A stretch of DNA of 44,814 nt from [Eubacterium] yurii subsp. margaretiae ATCC 43715 (GTDB lineage: Bacteria > Bacillota > Clostridia > Peptostreptococcales > Filifactoraceae): the NCBI GenBank assembly GCA_000146855.1, contig GL405246.1, positions 1,056,154 through 1,100,967 of the forward strand. The letters run 5' to 3'. Positions 1 to 8,075 of this stretch are shown here, piece by piece. The position numbers and the translations under genes were made by a program. The notes beneath the pieces are model-generated. The model did not search any database. It saw nothing but the letters and a program-made list of their open reading frames with translations, and was not told the DNA's origin. How positions within the stretch are numbered: position 1 is the stretch's first letter; each line of letters opens with the position of its first letter.

Positions 1-22
1 CATAAAATATAGGAAATAAATA

Positions 23-60
23 AGAGCCGATACTTAATAAATCAAGTAAAGGCTCTTTTT
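23..60. terminator. Rho-independent terminator
   Basis: Arms AGAGCC (23-28) and GGCTCT (51-56) pair, and an inner TACTT/AAGTA stem extends the hairpin. A T run follows on the plus strand, so it best terminates a plus-strand gene lying left of the window. It may also serve the minus-strand gene ending at 66, although the U tract on that side is poorer. Confidence 0.7.
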
Positions 61-65
61 TAAAT

Positions 66-1352
66 CTATTCATCTTCCTCATTTTCTTCTTTAACATAAT
101 TTTGCATTGACTCTTTATTTGCCTGATCAGAAATCTCATCATAGGTAAATACATATTTATTTGCCCACGAAACGGATTCAAAATATAGATTAGGCACACT
201 TGCAGGATTGATACCAAGTTTCTCACAGGACTTATCAAGATTATCCCAGTCTGCCTTTTCATAAGATAAAATTACATCATAAATATAATAAAGAGGAGAA
301 GTAGGCTTTAGCATTATGGCATCTTTTACATCTGTATTCATCGGAATTTCTCTGAATATTCTGTTAAGTGACTTTCCAAGCACTACGTCAATCATAGAAA
401 ACAGTCCTACCAGAGATGCCTGGTATTTTCTTGTTGGTTGATTTGAATTTTCAGCTATAAGTTCAGCAAATCTTGAACGTATAACGGACATTCTAACGAC
501 TTCATCTTCATTTTCAGATATGAAGTCTGATACCATTATGAAGTTTATCCACTTTTCTATTTCTCTTATTCCAAGTATCGCCAGAGCATGTCTGATGGAG
601 TTGACTTCGTTTACAAGAGAAAAAGAATTTACAAGTCTTAGCAACTTATAGCTTATTCCTACATCACTTTCAATTATCTTTGTTACTTTGTTAAAATCAA
701 CTTCTTCTTTGTTCATTTCTTCTTTCAAACGAATGAAATGTACGTTTATAGAGCTTGCTGACTTGCCTGTAATTATCTCCGGTTTAGAAAAGAAAAAACC
801 TTGGAAATAATCATATCCTAATTCGTAAGCTATATTAAATTCTTCTATTGTCTCAATTTTTTCAGCTAAAAACTTTCTCTTGCCGTTTGAGAATTTTTCA
901 ATTATCTTCTTTGCTCCCTCCACTCCGGCAAGCATGAAGTCAACCTTTATTATATCATAAAGTGGTAAAGTGTTTTGATATGGATAGTCCAATGTGAAGT
1001 CGTCAAGAGCTAAGGTATATCCTTTTTTCTTCAAATCAATTAGATTTGATAGAAATACCCTGTCTGGCTCAACAGTTTCAAGGACTTCTATAATTACTCT
1101 GCTTTTACTCAACAATGTTGGAATGTCGTTATTTATAAGAGTTGCATCAAAATTTATAAAAGCAAACTTATCTTCAACGAGATTATCCATACCTATGTTG
1201 ATGTGGCTGTTAGTTATAAGTATTGAAGTGGCTTTTGTAGAACTTACCGTTGGATCAAAAAAGTTTTTCAAAGAGTTTCTATATAGTAGTTCATAAGCCA
1301 TTATTTCTTTGTTTCTGTCAAAAATGGGCTGTCTAGCAACAAATACGTCCAT
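66..1352 (-). CDS. EAL/HDOD signalling protein, YuxH family, degenerate EAL
   Basis: This 428-residue protein has an N-terminal EAL-like domain (about 1-200) and a C-terminal HDOD domain (about 205-390). The EAL signature is ELLYR (21-25) rather than EALxR. The DDFGTG loop is replaced by DDFTLDY (117-123), and AExVE reads AEKIE (163-167). The FSKP motif near 188-191 survives. Loss of the metal-loop residues argues against c-di-GMP hydrolysis, so a role as a c-di-GMP receptor or protein scaffold is inferred from the YuxH/CdgJ family. No signal peptide or membrane segment is visible. No Shine-Dalgarno lies just before the ATG; an AAAGGA sits about 28 bases upstream, separated by a small hairpin. 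The gene stands alone. Its very acidic C-terminus (EENEEDE) is typical of a soluble protein tail. The family call is firm; the function is not. Confidence 0.85.
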   Translation of the reverse strand: MDVFVARQPIFDRNKEIMAYELLYRNSLKNFFDPTVSSTKATSILITNSHINIGMDNLVEDKFAFINFDATLINNDIPTLLSKSRVIIEVLETVEPDRVFLSNLIDLKKKGYTLALDDFTLDYPYQNTLPLYDIIKVDFMLAGVEGAKKIIEKFSNGKRKFLAEKIETIEEFNIAYELGYDYFQGFFFSKPEIITGKSASSINVHFIRLKEEMNKEEVDFNKVTKIIESDVGISYKLLRLVNSFSLVNEVNSIRHALAILGIREIEKWINFIMVSDFISENEDEVVRMSVIRSRFAELIAENSNQPTRKYQASLVGLFSMIDVVLGKSLNRIFREIPMNTDVKDAIMLKPTSPLYYIYDVILSYEKADWDNLDKSCEKLGINPASVPNLYFESVSWANKYVFTYDEISDQANKESMQNYVKEENEEDE

Positions 1353-1678
1353 GTATATTAATACGGCATAAAAATGCCTTTCCTTTCAAATGAAAATTAT
1401 TCGGTTTATTTGACTTTCAAACTTTTAAATTAGTAAAATGCTTATAAAATATAATTAATATTAAAAATAAGAAAAATATATAAAAACTGTGTAATATATA
1501 TCACAAATTTGTAAATTTTAAACATAATAATCGAATTATAGCATAATAATAAATCTCTTGCAATTAAAATATTAGATATTTTAAAGATTTTCAATAATAA
1601 TATATATAAGTATAAAAATGTAAGTTTAAACTTTCGGATATTTATCTCCTATTAGAGATTAAGATAGTAGACAATAAA
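1353..1678. other. AT-rich intergenic stretch
   Basis: These 326 bases separate two minus-strand genes. They hold the leader of the EAL/HDOD gene, including a hairpin with arms GGCAT/ATGCC near 1363-1376. Near 1652-1667 lies a short ATCTC/GAGAT inverted repeat without a convincing U tract. No open frame, riboswitch core (GEMM included) or RNA gene could be recognised. Confidence 0.5.
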
Positions 1679-3037
1679 TTATATTTTTGAAAGCAATACT
1701 ACATTTTCAATATGTGTACTGTGGCAAAATAAATCAAAAGGAGTAACCTCTTCTAAAATATACTTACCGCTATCAAGTAATATCTTCAAATCTCTTGCTA
1801 AAGTAGATGGATTACATGATATATAAACTATTTTTTTTGGAGATACCGATAATATGGTATCTAATACCGTGACTTCACATCCCTTTCTTGCAGGATCTAA
1901 CACTATGATATCGGGACTTTTTGCTTTTTTTATTAGGGCTTTTATCTCATTTTCTACTTTTCCACAGATAAATTCAACATTTTCAATATTATTTTCTCTT
2001 GCGTTTTCTTTTGCACTTGTTATTGACTGTTGCACAACTTCTATACCATAGACATATTTTGCTCTTTTTGCCAGGAGTAGTGATATTGTACCTATACCAC
2101 AGTAGAGATCATATACTACATCGTCTTTATCTATACTTGCATAGTCTAATGCTTTATTATACATCTTTTCCATCTGAGTATAATTTACTTGAAAAAAAGA
2201 GTTTGGATAAATTTTAAATTTCAAATCATCTATATATTCAGTTATATAATCATTTCCATACAATAGTATATTATCTGAAGATAAGATAACATTGGTGTTC
2301 TTTTTATTGATATTTTGTATGATTGAAGTTATGTTAAGATTATTTTTCTTAATTTCTTCTACTAAATATGAAATATCAAGTTTTTTATCAGTATTTGTCA
2401 CAAGTATGAGCATAATTTGGGATTTATCATTTGAAATCTTAGTGACTATGTGCCTAAGTACCCCTGTAGAGTCTTTTTCGTTATACGGAATTATTTTAGC
2501 AAACGACATATAATTTTTTATCATCTTTATAATTTCATTATTAATCTCATCTTGTATAATACAGTCTTTAAATGGAATGATGTCGTGAGTTTTTTGCCTG
2601 TAAAATCCAATCTTTACATCACCTATTGTACCACCTACCGGTAGTTGCACCTTATTTCTATATCTAAAGGGGCTATCCATTCCAACAACATCATTGATTT
2701 TTGGGTTATCTATCTTCCCAATACGAGTCAACTTTTGAAATACCATGTCTTTTTTTATCTTAAGTTGATTATTATATGAAATATCAAGTATCTGACAACC
2801 ACCACAAAAATCTTGAATTTCGCAGACTTTTTTTTCACTTCTTAAATCGGATTTTTCCAATATTTCCTTAACATTTGCTACAAAATAATTTTTTTTAACC
2901 TTAATTATTTGTGCTAAAACGACATCTTTGACTACACCCTTATCACAAAAAATCGCAATATTATCTATCTTTCCTACAGCAGAGCCTTCATCTGTCATAT
3001 CAGTTATTTTCAATTTTATAATTTGATTAATATTCAT
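1679..3037 (-). CDS. rlmD: 23S rRNA (uracil-5-)-methyltransferase RlmD/RlmCD type
   Basis: This 452-residue enzyme is of the RumA/TrmA class, which places a 5-methyl group on uridines of 23S rRNA using SAM. An N-terminal TRAM-like β-barrel (about 1-60) is followed by four cysteines, C72, C78, C81 and C159. Their spacing matches the [4Fe-4S] ligands of E. coli RlmD. The SAM-binding motif YDLYCGIGT lies at 309-317, and the catalytic cysteine is C408 within SCNPSTLARD (407-416). Length and motif order are normal for the family. Firmicutes often have one enzyme (RlmCD) that modifies two sites, so RlmD versus RlmCD specificity cannot be decided from sequence. The gene is monocistronic, with AT-rich spacers on both sides. 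Confidence 0.92.
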   Translation of the reverse strand: MNINQIIKLKITDMTDEGSAVGKIDNIAIFCDKGVVKDVVLAQIIKVKKNYFVANVKEILEKSDLRSEKKVCEIQDFCGGCQILDISYNNQLKIKKDMVFQKLTRIGKIDNPKINDVVGMDSPFRYRNKVQLPVGGTIGDVKIGFYRQKTHDIIPFKDCIIQDEINNEIIKMIKNYMSFAKIIPYNEKDSTGVLRHIVTKISNDKSQIMLILVTNTDKKLDISYLVEEIKKNNLNITSIIQNINKKNTNVILSSDNILLYGNDYITEYIDDLKFKIYPNSFFQVNYTQMEKMYNKALDYASIDKDDVVYDLYCGIGTISLLLAKRAKYVYGIEVVQQSITSAKENARENNIENVEFICGKVENEIKALIKKAKSPDIIVLDPARKGCEVTVLDTILSVSPKKIVYISCNPSTLARDLKILLDSGKYILEEVTPFDLFCHSTHIENVVLLSKI

Positions 3038-3168
3038 ATCTATCCTTATTTAAAATATTGATTAAATTAATAAAAATATACGGCTAATATTATAACATAA
3101 AGATGGGTAAAATAAAAATATTGAATGACAAAGATGTTTTGATTTTAAAGTCGCCTTTAAAAATATAA

Positions 3169-3197
3169 TTGAAAAATAGCAATTTTTTTGATAAAAT
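3169..3197 (+). promoter_or_regulatory. Predicted sigma-A promoter of yceG-telA
   Basis: TTGAAA (3169-3174) and TAAAAT (3192-3197) are separated by 17 bases, giving a good vegetative promoter about 100 bases before yceG. A hairpin with TTTTAAAG/CTTTAAAA arms lies just upstream at 3143-3162. Confidence 0.55.
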
Positions 3198-3306
3198 ATA
3201 ATGAAGTCTTTGAAAAGAGGCATATAAAATTAACTTTTGTTTTAAATATACAAGATGATTTTAAAAAATTAGAATTTTTTTCCTTACATATAATCAGGAG
3301 GTAGTG

Positions 3307-4917
3307 ATGTATCTCAAACAGGAAAATAGAAGAATAGAAGTAGTAAGTATAAAATCTGAAAATATTTTTGAAGATGTCTATGAATTTACAATTAATAGGG
3401 CAGGTTATAAAGAAGAAGATGATTCAATAACAGTACCTACTTATTTTACTCATATACAAGGTAGTTTTGAAGATTATGAGAAAAAATTGCTTAAACTTGA
3501 TGAGAGACTTTCCCAAGAAATAAAGGGTTATACTAGGCTTACAAGTTTTGTAAATACGGTAGATGAAGAGTTTACAGAAAAGTTCAACCAATATTGGAAG
3601 GATATTAGAATTCCAGATGTTAAGGCTATTATGACTAATCTGGAAGAGATATTTATATATATCTGTGAAAATGAAAATCTAAGAAAGACATTGAAAGAAA
3701 AATTTGAGACAGTTCTAGAGATGTATCTCAAACAACAGCTGAATATGAATCTTGCCAAGGAGTCTGTTAAAAAACTGCTCTTTATATGCAAGAAGTATTA
3801 TTTCAGCATAATGAATGAGTACTATCTACAAGAGGGAAACCCTAAGATACTTTGCTACGGACAGATATACAGAGATGACCTGTACTTCTTATTACTTATG
3901 TATTTTTGCGGAGTTGATATTTTGTATTTCAACCCGACAAAACAGGAGAAGTTTCCTTTTCCAAGAGAGGTCGTTCCATATATTGATGTGCAAAAGCATG
4001 GCAGAACATCTAATATTACAAAGTTATTCGTAAGTAATAAGGATAATGAGACAAATAGACAAGAAACTGTAGCCTACAAAGCATCTCAAGAAATAAATAT
4101 GGTGCTTCATGAAGATAAGGGTGGCATGTACGGAAGTTGGCAGTTTGAAAGATACATGGTGGTAGCAAATACAATTAAGACCTCTTATGATGAAATATCT
4201 CAGCTTAATACAGTTGAAGCTAGGTTTAGACAAGGCTTTGAAGTGGAGGATGGCTGTGTTTACATTCCAAATATCTTTTCAAAGGTCAGTGGCATAACTA
4301 TAGACAAAACAGAATACTTTGACTTTTTTGATACAGCATCTGCAGGAGCACTCATTATAGAAAATGTTCCGTTCAGTGTAAATAGAGAACATACACAAGT
4401 TCAAAATCTTGTATCAGATGAAGGTCTTATTGACAAGGACGTAATAAAAAAACTACCACAATATCAATTTTCTCATCTTAAGGAAAGCGTACAGGACTAT
4501 ATCTTATCGACGATACAGGAAATGGTGACGAAAAAGGATGTGTTATTTAGATTTGCTGATGATGAGAATATAGATAATTTCATTGTTTATGAGTCATTGA
4601 CTCTGGAAAGAAGATATCAGGATTTACTCCAAAACTTCGACTTTCCGTATAAGATACCAAGAATTGTCATATTCCACGACAATCAGGAAGTATTTAATAA
4701 AAATGATGCAATAAGAGTGGCGTTTTTTGTCTTATCCGGATTCGATGTTGTAATTTTTACACCGAGCGGATATAATGATATAGAGGTGGTACTCAACGAT
4801 TTTATCTATGATGTTCACAAACTTGAAAGTTATGATTCAAATATCAAACTCAAAGATAGGGGCAAATATAGAAAGACAAAAAAGAAAGGCTTTTTTGAAA
4901 ATTTATTTGGTAATTAA
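3307..4917 (+). CDS. yceG: YceG family protein (Ter/TelA stress-module component)
   Basis: This 536-residue cytosolic protein resembles Bacillus subtilis YceG. That family is found beside TelA and TerD proteins in tellurite-resistance-related stress operons and was described computationally as a putative 'biosynthetic module' component; its biochemistry is unknown. ATG 3307 is chosen because AGGAGG (3297-3302) sits 4 bases from it; the GTG at 3304 would be too close. The tail is basic and ends in KGFFENLFGN, resembling a motif inside the TelA protein encoded next. telA begins 17 bases downstream, so the two are co-transcribed. No TerD or TerC gene is in the window. The family assignment rests on overall resemblance and gene order. 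Confidence 0.8.
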   Translation: MYLKQENRRIEVVSIKSENIFEDVYEFTINRAGYKEEDDSITVPTYFTHIQGSFEDYEKKLLKLDERLSQEIKGYTRLTSFVNTVDEEFTEKFNQYWKDIRIPDVKAIMTNLEEIFIYICENENLRKTLKEKFETVLEMYLKQQLNMNLAKESVKKLLFICKKYYFSIMNEYYLQEGNPKILCYGQIYRDDLYFLLLMYFCGVDILYFNPTKQEKFPFPREVVPYIDVQKHGRTSNITKLFVSNKDNETNRQETVAYKASQEINMVLHEDKGGMYGSWQFERYMVVANTIKTSYDEISQLNTVEARFRQGFEVEDGCVYIPNIFSKVSGITIDKTEYFDFFDTASAGALIIENVPFSVNREHTQVQNLVSDEGLIDKDVIKKLPQYQFSHLKESVQDYILSTIQEMVTKKDVLFRFADDENIDNFIVYESLTLERRYQDLLQNFDFPYKIPRIVIFHDNQEVFNKNDAIRVAFFVLSGFDVVIFTPSGYNDIEVVLNDFIYDVHKLESYDSNIKLKDRGKYRKTKKKGFFENLFGN

Positions 4918-4934
4918 TTTATTTGGAGGTAAAA

Positions 4935-6038
4935 ATGAACGAAGAAATTACAATGCAAGATACAAAGATGGAAGAAGATCCGGTACAAGAGATGCAAGTG
5001 ATAACTACACAATTGCAGACATCTCCGGAAGTTACAAGAATTGCTGATTCTCTTGATGTAAGCAATGTTCAAAACATTATGAAATTTGGACAGGAAACTG
5101 CAGTTGAGATTTCCAAATTCAGTGATAAGATACTTTCTACTATCAACAACTCTCAGGTAGAAGATAGTGGAAGGATGATGAAGCAACTTTCAAATATAAT
5201 GGATAAGTTTGATCCAAAAGACTTTGAGGAAGAAAAAAACAAGGGATTTTTGGCAAATATATTTGGTAAGGCAAAGGAAAATATCCAGTCTCTACTAAAA
5301 AAATATGAAACTATGGACAAAGAAGTGTCACAAATCTATGTTGAGATAAAAAAATACGAGTCTGAAATTGGCAGGACTAATGATATGCTCAGCACTATGT
5401 ATGAAAAAAATATCGAGTATTACAAAGAACTTGAAAAATATATAATGGCTGGGAATGTGGTAGTAGAAAAGATGAAGAACGAAATAATTCCACAGTATGA
5501 GAAAAAGGCGAGTGAAACTAACAACGAGTTGGATAATTTCAATTTGCAAAATGTTAAAGAATCTCTTGAAATGTTGGAACAAAGGGTATATGATCTTGAA
5601 CTTGCCAAGATGGTAGCTATGCAATCTGCTCCTCAAATCAAACTGATTCAAAGAGGAAACTACAACCTACTTAGAAAAATAGGAAGTGCCTTTGTAGTGA
5701 CTATACCTGTATTTAAGACAGGTATGATACAGGCAGTTGCAGTAAAGAGACAAAGGGTACAAGCAGACTCTATGAAGGCTCTTGATGAAAGAACTAATGA
5801 GATGCTTATGAAAAATGCTGAAAATATATCTAAGCAATCTATTGATATTGCAAAACTTTCAGGTTCTTCAAGTATAAAGATAGAAACACTTGAAAATACA
5901 TTTAACACTATAATGAACGGCATCGAAGAAACTATGAGAATAGAAGATGAAAACAAGCTTATAAGAGAGCAAGGAAAAGAGAGAATATTGCAATTGCAAG
6001 ACGATATGAAAAATAAACTTAAGTCAATACAAAAGTGA
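4935..6038 (+). CDS. telA: Toxic anion resistance protein TelA (YceH-like)
   Basis: This 367-residue TelA-family protein is largely helical and charged, consistent with coiled coils. TelA relatives are linked to resistance to tellurite, nisin and cell-envelope antibiotics by an unknown mechanism. The ATG at 4935 is preceded by GGAGG (4925-4929); the in-frame TTG at 4923 would lie before that site and is rejected. The motif KGFLANIFG (103-111), followed by a basic helix, is characteristic of the family. The gene lies directly after yceG, reproducing the B. subtilis yceG-yceH pair. No signal peptide or membrane segment is evident, so the protein is probably cytosolic or peripheral. Confidence 0.88.
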   Translation: MNEEITMQDTKMEEDPVQEMQVITTQLQTSPEVTRIADSLDVSNVQNIMKFGQETAVEISKFSDKILSTINNSQVEDSGRMMKQLSNIMDKFDPKDFEEEKNKGFLANIFGKAKENIQSLLKKYETMDKEVSQIYVEIKKYESEIGRTNDMLSTMYEKNIEYYKELEKYIMAGNVVVEKMKNEIIPQYEKKASETNNELDNFNLQNVKESLEMLEQRVYDLELAKMVAMQSAPQIKLIQRGNYNLLRKIGSAFVVTIPVFKTGMIQAVAVKRQRVQADSMKALDERTNEMLMKNAENISKQSIDIAKLSGSSSIKIETLENTFNTIMNGIEETMRIEDENKLIREQGKERILQLQDDMKNKLKSIQK

Positions 6039-6116
6039 TTATAAATTGATTTTGAGGTGTATAAAAGCTGTATAGAAAATATTTTTCTAAACTATACATT
6101 TAAGGAGATTTTTGCA

Positions 6117-6452
6117 ATGGAACATGTAATAACTATAGATAACAGGGCATCTGAAGAATTAAAGAGTATACTTTCATCAATGGACATCTCAGCAGATACC
6201 ATAAGAATATTTATTTCTGGGATGGCTTGCCATGGTCCTATGTTCAATATAGCAAAGGACGAAGAAAAGAAAAATGACTATGCAATGGAGTTTGACGGTA
6301 TCAAATACGTTGCAGACAAGGCTTTGATGGAAGAATTCGGAGGATTTGAGATACAATATTTGGAAGAAGATTCATTCCATGGTCTTTTTGTAAAACCACA
6401 GCTTATGCCTGAAAATGAAGGTGGTTGTAGTTCTTGTTCAGGTTGTCACTAA
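6117..6452 (+). CDS. HesB/IscA-like protein with cysteine-rich tail
   Basis: This 111-residue protein has an A-type Fe-S carrier fold signature. The start is ATG 6117, because AAGGAG lies 10 bases upstream, and the protein then opens MEHVITID. A single internal cysteine, C38, lies in GMACHGP where IscA proteins carry their first ligand. The C-terminal ligands are C104, C107 and C110 in a CSSCSGCH tail, instead of the usual CGCG. Related HesB-like proteins include selenoproteins with U at the GxxC position; here a normal cysteine codon is used. A role in Fe-S or metal handling is inferred. It lies 78 bases after telA and may be transcribed with it. No isc or suf genes are nearby. Confidence 0.7.
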   Translation: MEHVITIDNRASEELKSILSSMDISADTIRIFISGMACHGPMFNIAKDEEKKNDYAMEFDGIKYVADKALMEEFGGFEIQYLEEDSFHGLFVKPQLMPENEGGCSSCSGCH

Positions 6453-6485
6453 TAGCTAAAAACTTATTAATATTTTTAAAACTAA

Positions 6486-6515
6486 AGGGGCTGATTTTCA
6501 GCCCCTGTTTTTTTC
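6486..6515. terminator. Bidirectional terminator overlapping the zapA stop codon
   Basis: A perfect hairpin pairs AGGGGCTGA with TCAGCCCCT around a four-base centre (6486-6506), followed by a T run on the plus strand. It ends the HesB-like gene. On the minus strand it contains the last codons and the stop of zapA and is followed by a broken T-rich stretch, so it probably serves both genes. Confidence 0.85.
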
Positions 6516-6977
6516 TTCGAGTTCAGCTATTTTTAGTTGTAATTCGTAAAATCTACCTTCTAATTCACGATTTATGTCCATCTGCTCCTTGAGTTTTTCC
6601 TCATACTCTTTTTTAGTTTTATCCAACTTTGACTGCAGTGATTGACTGTTTACATCTGTCATCTCAAGGCTTTTTATCTGTACGTCCTTTTGCTCTAATT
6701 GCAGATTTAAACGTGCAATTTCCTTCTCTTTTTCTTTAATTTTTTGACTCAATTCAGCCTCGTTGGATGCTGATGACAATTGGTCGTAATACTTTTCTGC
6801 TATGTTGTTACAAGCTATTATGACCATGTCTATCTTAGAAAGATTGTCAGCATCTTTTTCAACATTGGATATTTCATCATTTACTAAACTCGCAATTTTG
6901 AAGATGTCTTCATTGTTTTTCTCACTAACTAAAGTGTATTGTCTTCCAAAAATATTTACTTTCAGTTTATTATTCAT
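6498..6977 (-). CDS. zapA: Cell division protein ZapA
   Basis: This 159-residue ZapA-type protein associates with FtsZ and promotes Z-ring bundling in the cytoplasm. It opens KLKVNIFGRQYTLVSEK, the typical ZapA β-strand start, followed by the helical dimerisation region (residues 25-75) and a long charged coiled coil (about 75-155). The coiled coil is longer than in short Bacillus homologues of about 85 residues. The start is set at ATG 6977 by the GGGAG just upstream; the open frame continues another 30 codons, but these read as untranslated leader. The stop codon lies inside the terminator hairpin shared with the convergent gene. Confidence 0.85.
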   Translation of the reverse strand: MNNKLKVNIFGRQYTLVSEKNNEDIFKIASLVNDEISNVEKDADNLSKIDMVIIACNNIAEKYYDQLSSASNEAELSQKIKEKEKEIARLNLQLEQKDVQIKSLEMTDVNSQSLQSKLDKTKKEYEEKLKEQMDINRELEGRFYELQLKIAELEEKNRG

Positions 6978-7307
6978 CGCTAAATTCTCCCTGAAATTAG
7001 ATAAGTATATCCAAAATTTAATATAAGATACTGAAATTATACTATCATAAACTAAGCTAAAAATCAATGATAGTAATTAATAAGATTAAGCTAAGGTTTG
7101 AAATTGACTAATTTTTTAATATGTTTATATATTTATTATTTTCTACATAATCAGAACTAATACTAAGATTCAATATAATGATGGAATAATTCTATTTATC
7201 TTTAATGGAATAAATTTAAAATGTCTGAATTATACTTCAATTAATTAAAAGAATATTAGTATAAAAATGATTCAAATTAAAAGATAGTTTTAAGCAAATT
7301 TAAAAAG

Positions 7308-8051
7308 TTAAAACTCAAAATATGGTGGTAAGTTTCTCTTATGTTCAGATTTTTTATGAAGAGAAAGTATTATTTTTTCTTCATTATCTGATACCCTTTC
7401 TCCTGTAATATATTTTTCTATAGAAGAGTAGCTTACGCCCATTTCAGCCTCATCAGTTTGATTTTCCCACAAATCTGCTGATGGAGCTTTTTTGAGTATA
7501 CTTTCAGGTACACCCAGCACTCTTCCTATTTCATACACGTCTTTTTTAAGTATCTTTTTTAGTGGCATCAGGTCTACTGCACCATCACCATATTTAGTAA
7601 AATATCCGGTATAAGTCTCATCGGCATTGTCAGTACCTACTACCATGTATCCGAGATTATTGGCTATGGAATATAAAGTTGACATCCTAAGTCTTGCTCT
7701 CAAGTTAGCATCTGTAATTTTAAGATAATCTTCTTTAAAAAGTTTCAAGCCTTTGATGGTATCCATTGATTTATTAAGTATCATTTGGTGTTCAACGCTT
7801 AAGTCTACCGTTACTGACTGAATATTACACTGTTTTATAAGTAAATTTGCATCGTCCAAACTGTTTCCGCTGGAATGAATAGGTATAATTACACCAAGTG
7901 AGGAGTTAGGACAAGCTAACTTTATAAGATTGGCTACAACAGCGGAGTCAACTCCTCCGGATATGCCGACAAGCAATCCTTTGGAGTTTGAACTTTGCAC
8001 CTGCATTTGTAACCATGAAACTAATCTGTCTGCTACATATTTGTGATTCAT
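7308..8051 (-). CDS. nadE: NH3-dependent NAD+ synthetase
   Basis: This 247-residue enzyme converts deamido-NAD+ to NAD+ with ATP and ammonia. The ATP pyrophosphatase P-loop SGGVDS is at 31-36. The conserved GTDNADE (139-145) and KYGDGAVD (153-160) segments are also present. There is no N-terminal nitrilase-type glutaminase domain, so free ammonia is the expected nitrogen donor. The length is normal for the short form. It lies 24 bases after pepA, and a GGGGAA site precedes its ATG, so the two form an operon. Confidence 0.93.
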   Translation of the reverse strand: MNHKYVADRLVSWLQMQVQSSNSKGLLVGISGGVDSAVVANLIKLACPNSSLGVIIPIHSSGNSLDDANLLIKQCNIQSVTVDLSVEHQMILNKSMDTIKGLKLFKEDYLKITDANLRARLRMSTLYSIANNLGYMVVGTDNADETYTGYFTKYGDGAVDLMPLKKILKKDVYEIGRVLGVPESILKKAPSADLWENQTDEAEMGVSYSSIEKYITGERVSDNEEKIILSLHKKSEHKRNLPPYFEF

Positions 8052-8075
8052 GACTTCCCCTGTTTAATAATAAGC

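Noticed and set aside
1395..1425. CCGAATA sequence on the minus strand before the EAL/HDOD gene resembling a sigma-D (motility) −10
   Set aside because: No −35 element at the required 14-16 base spacing.
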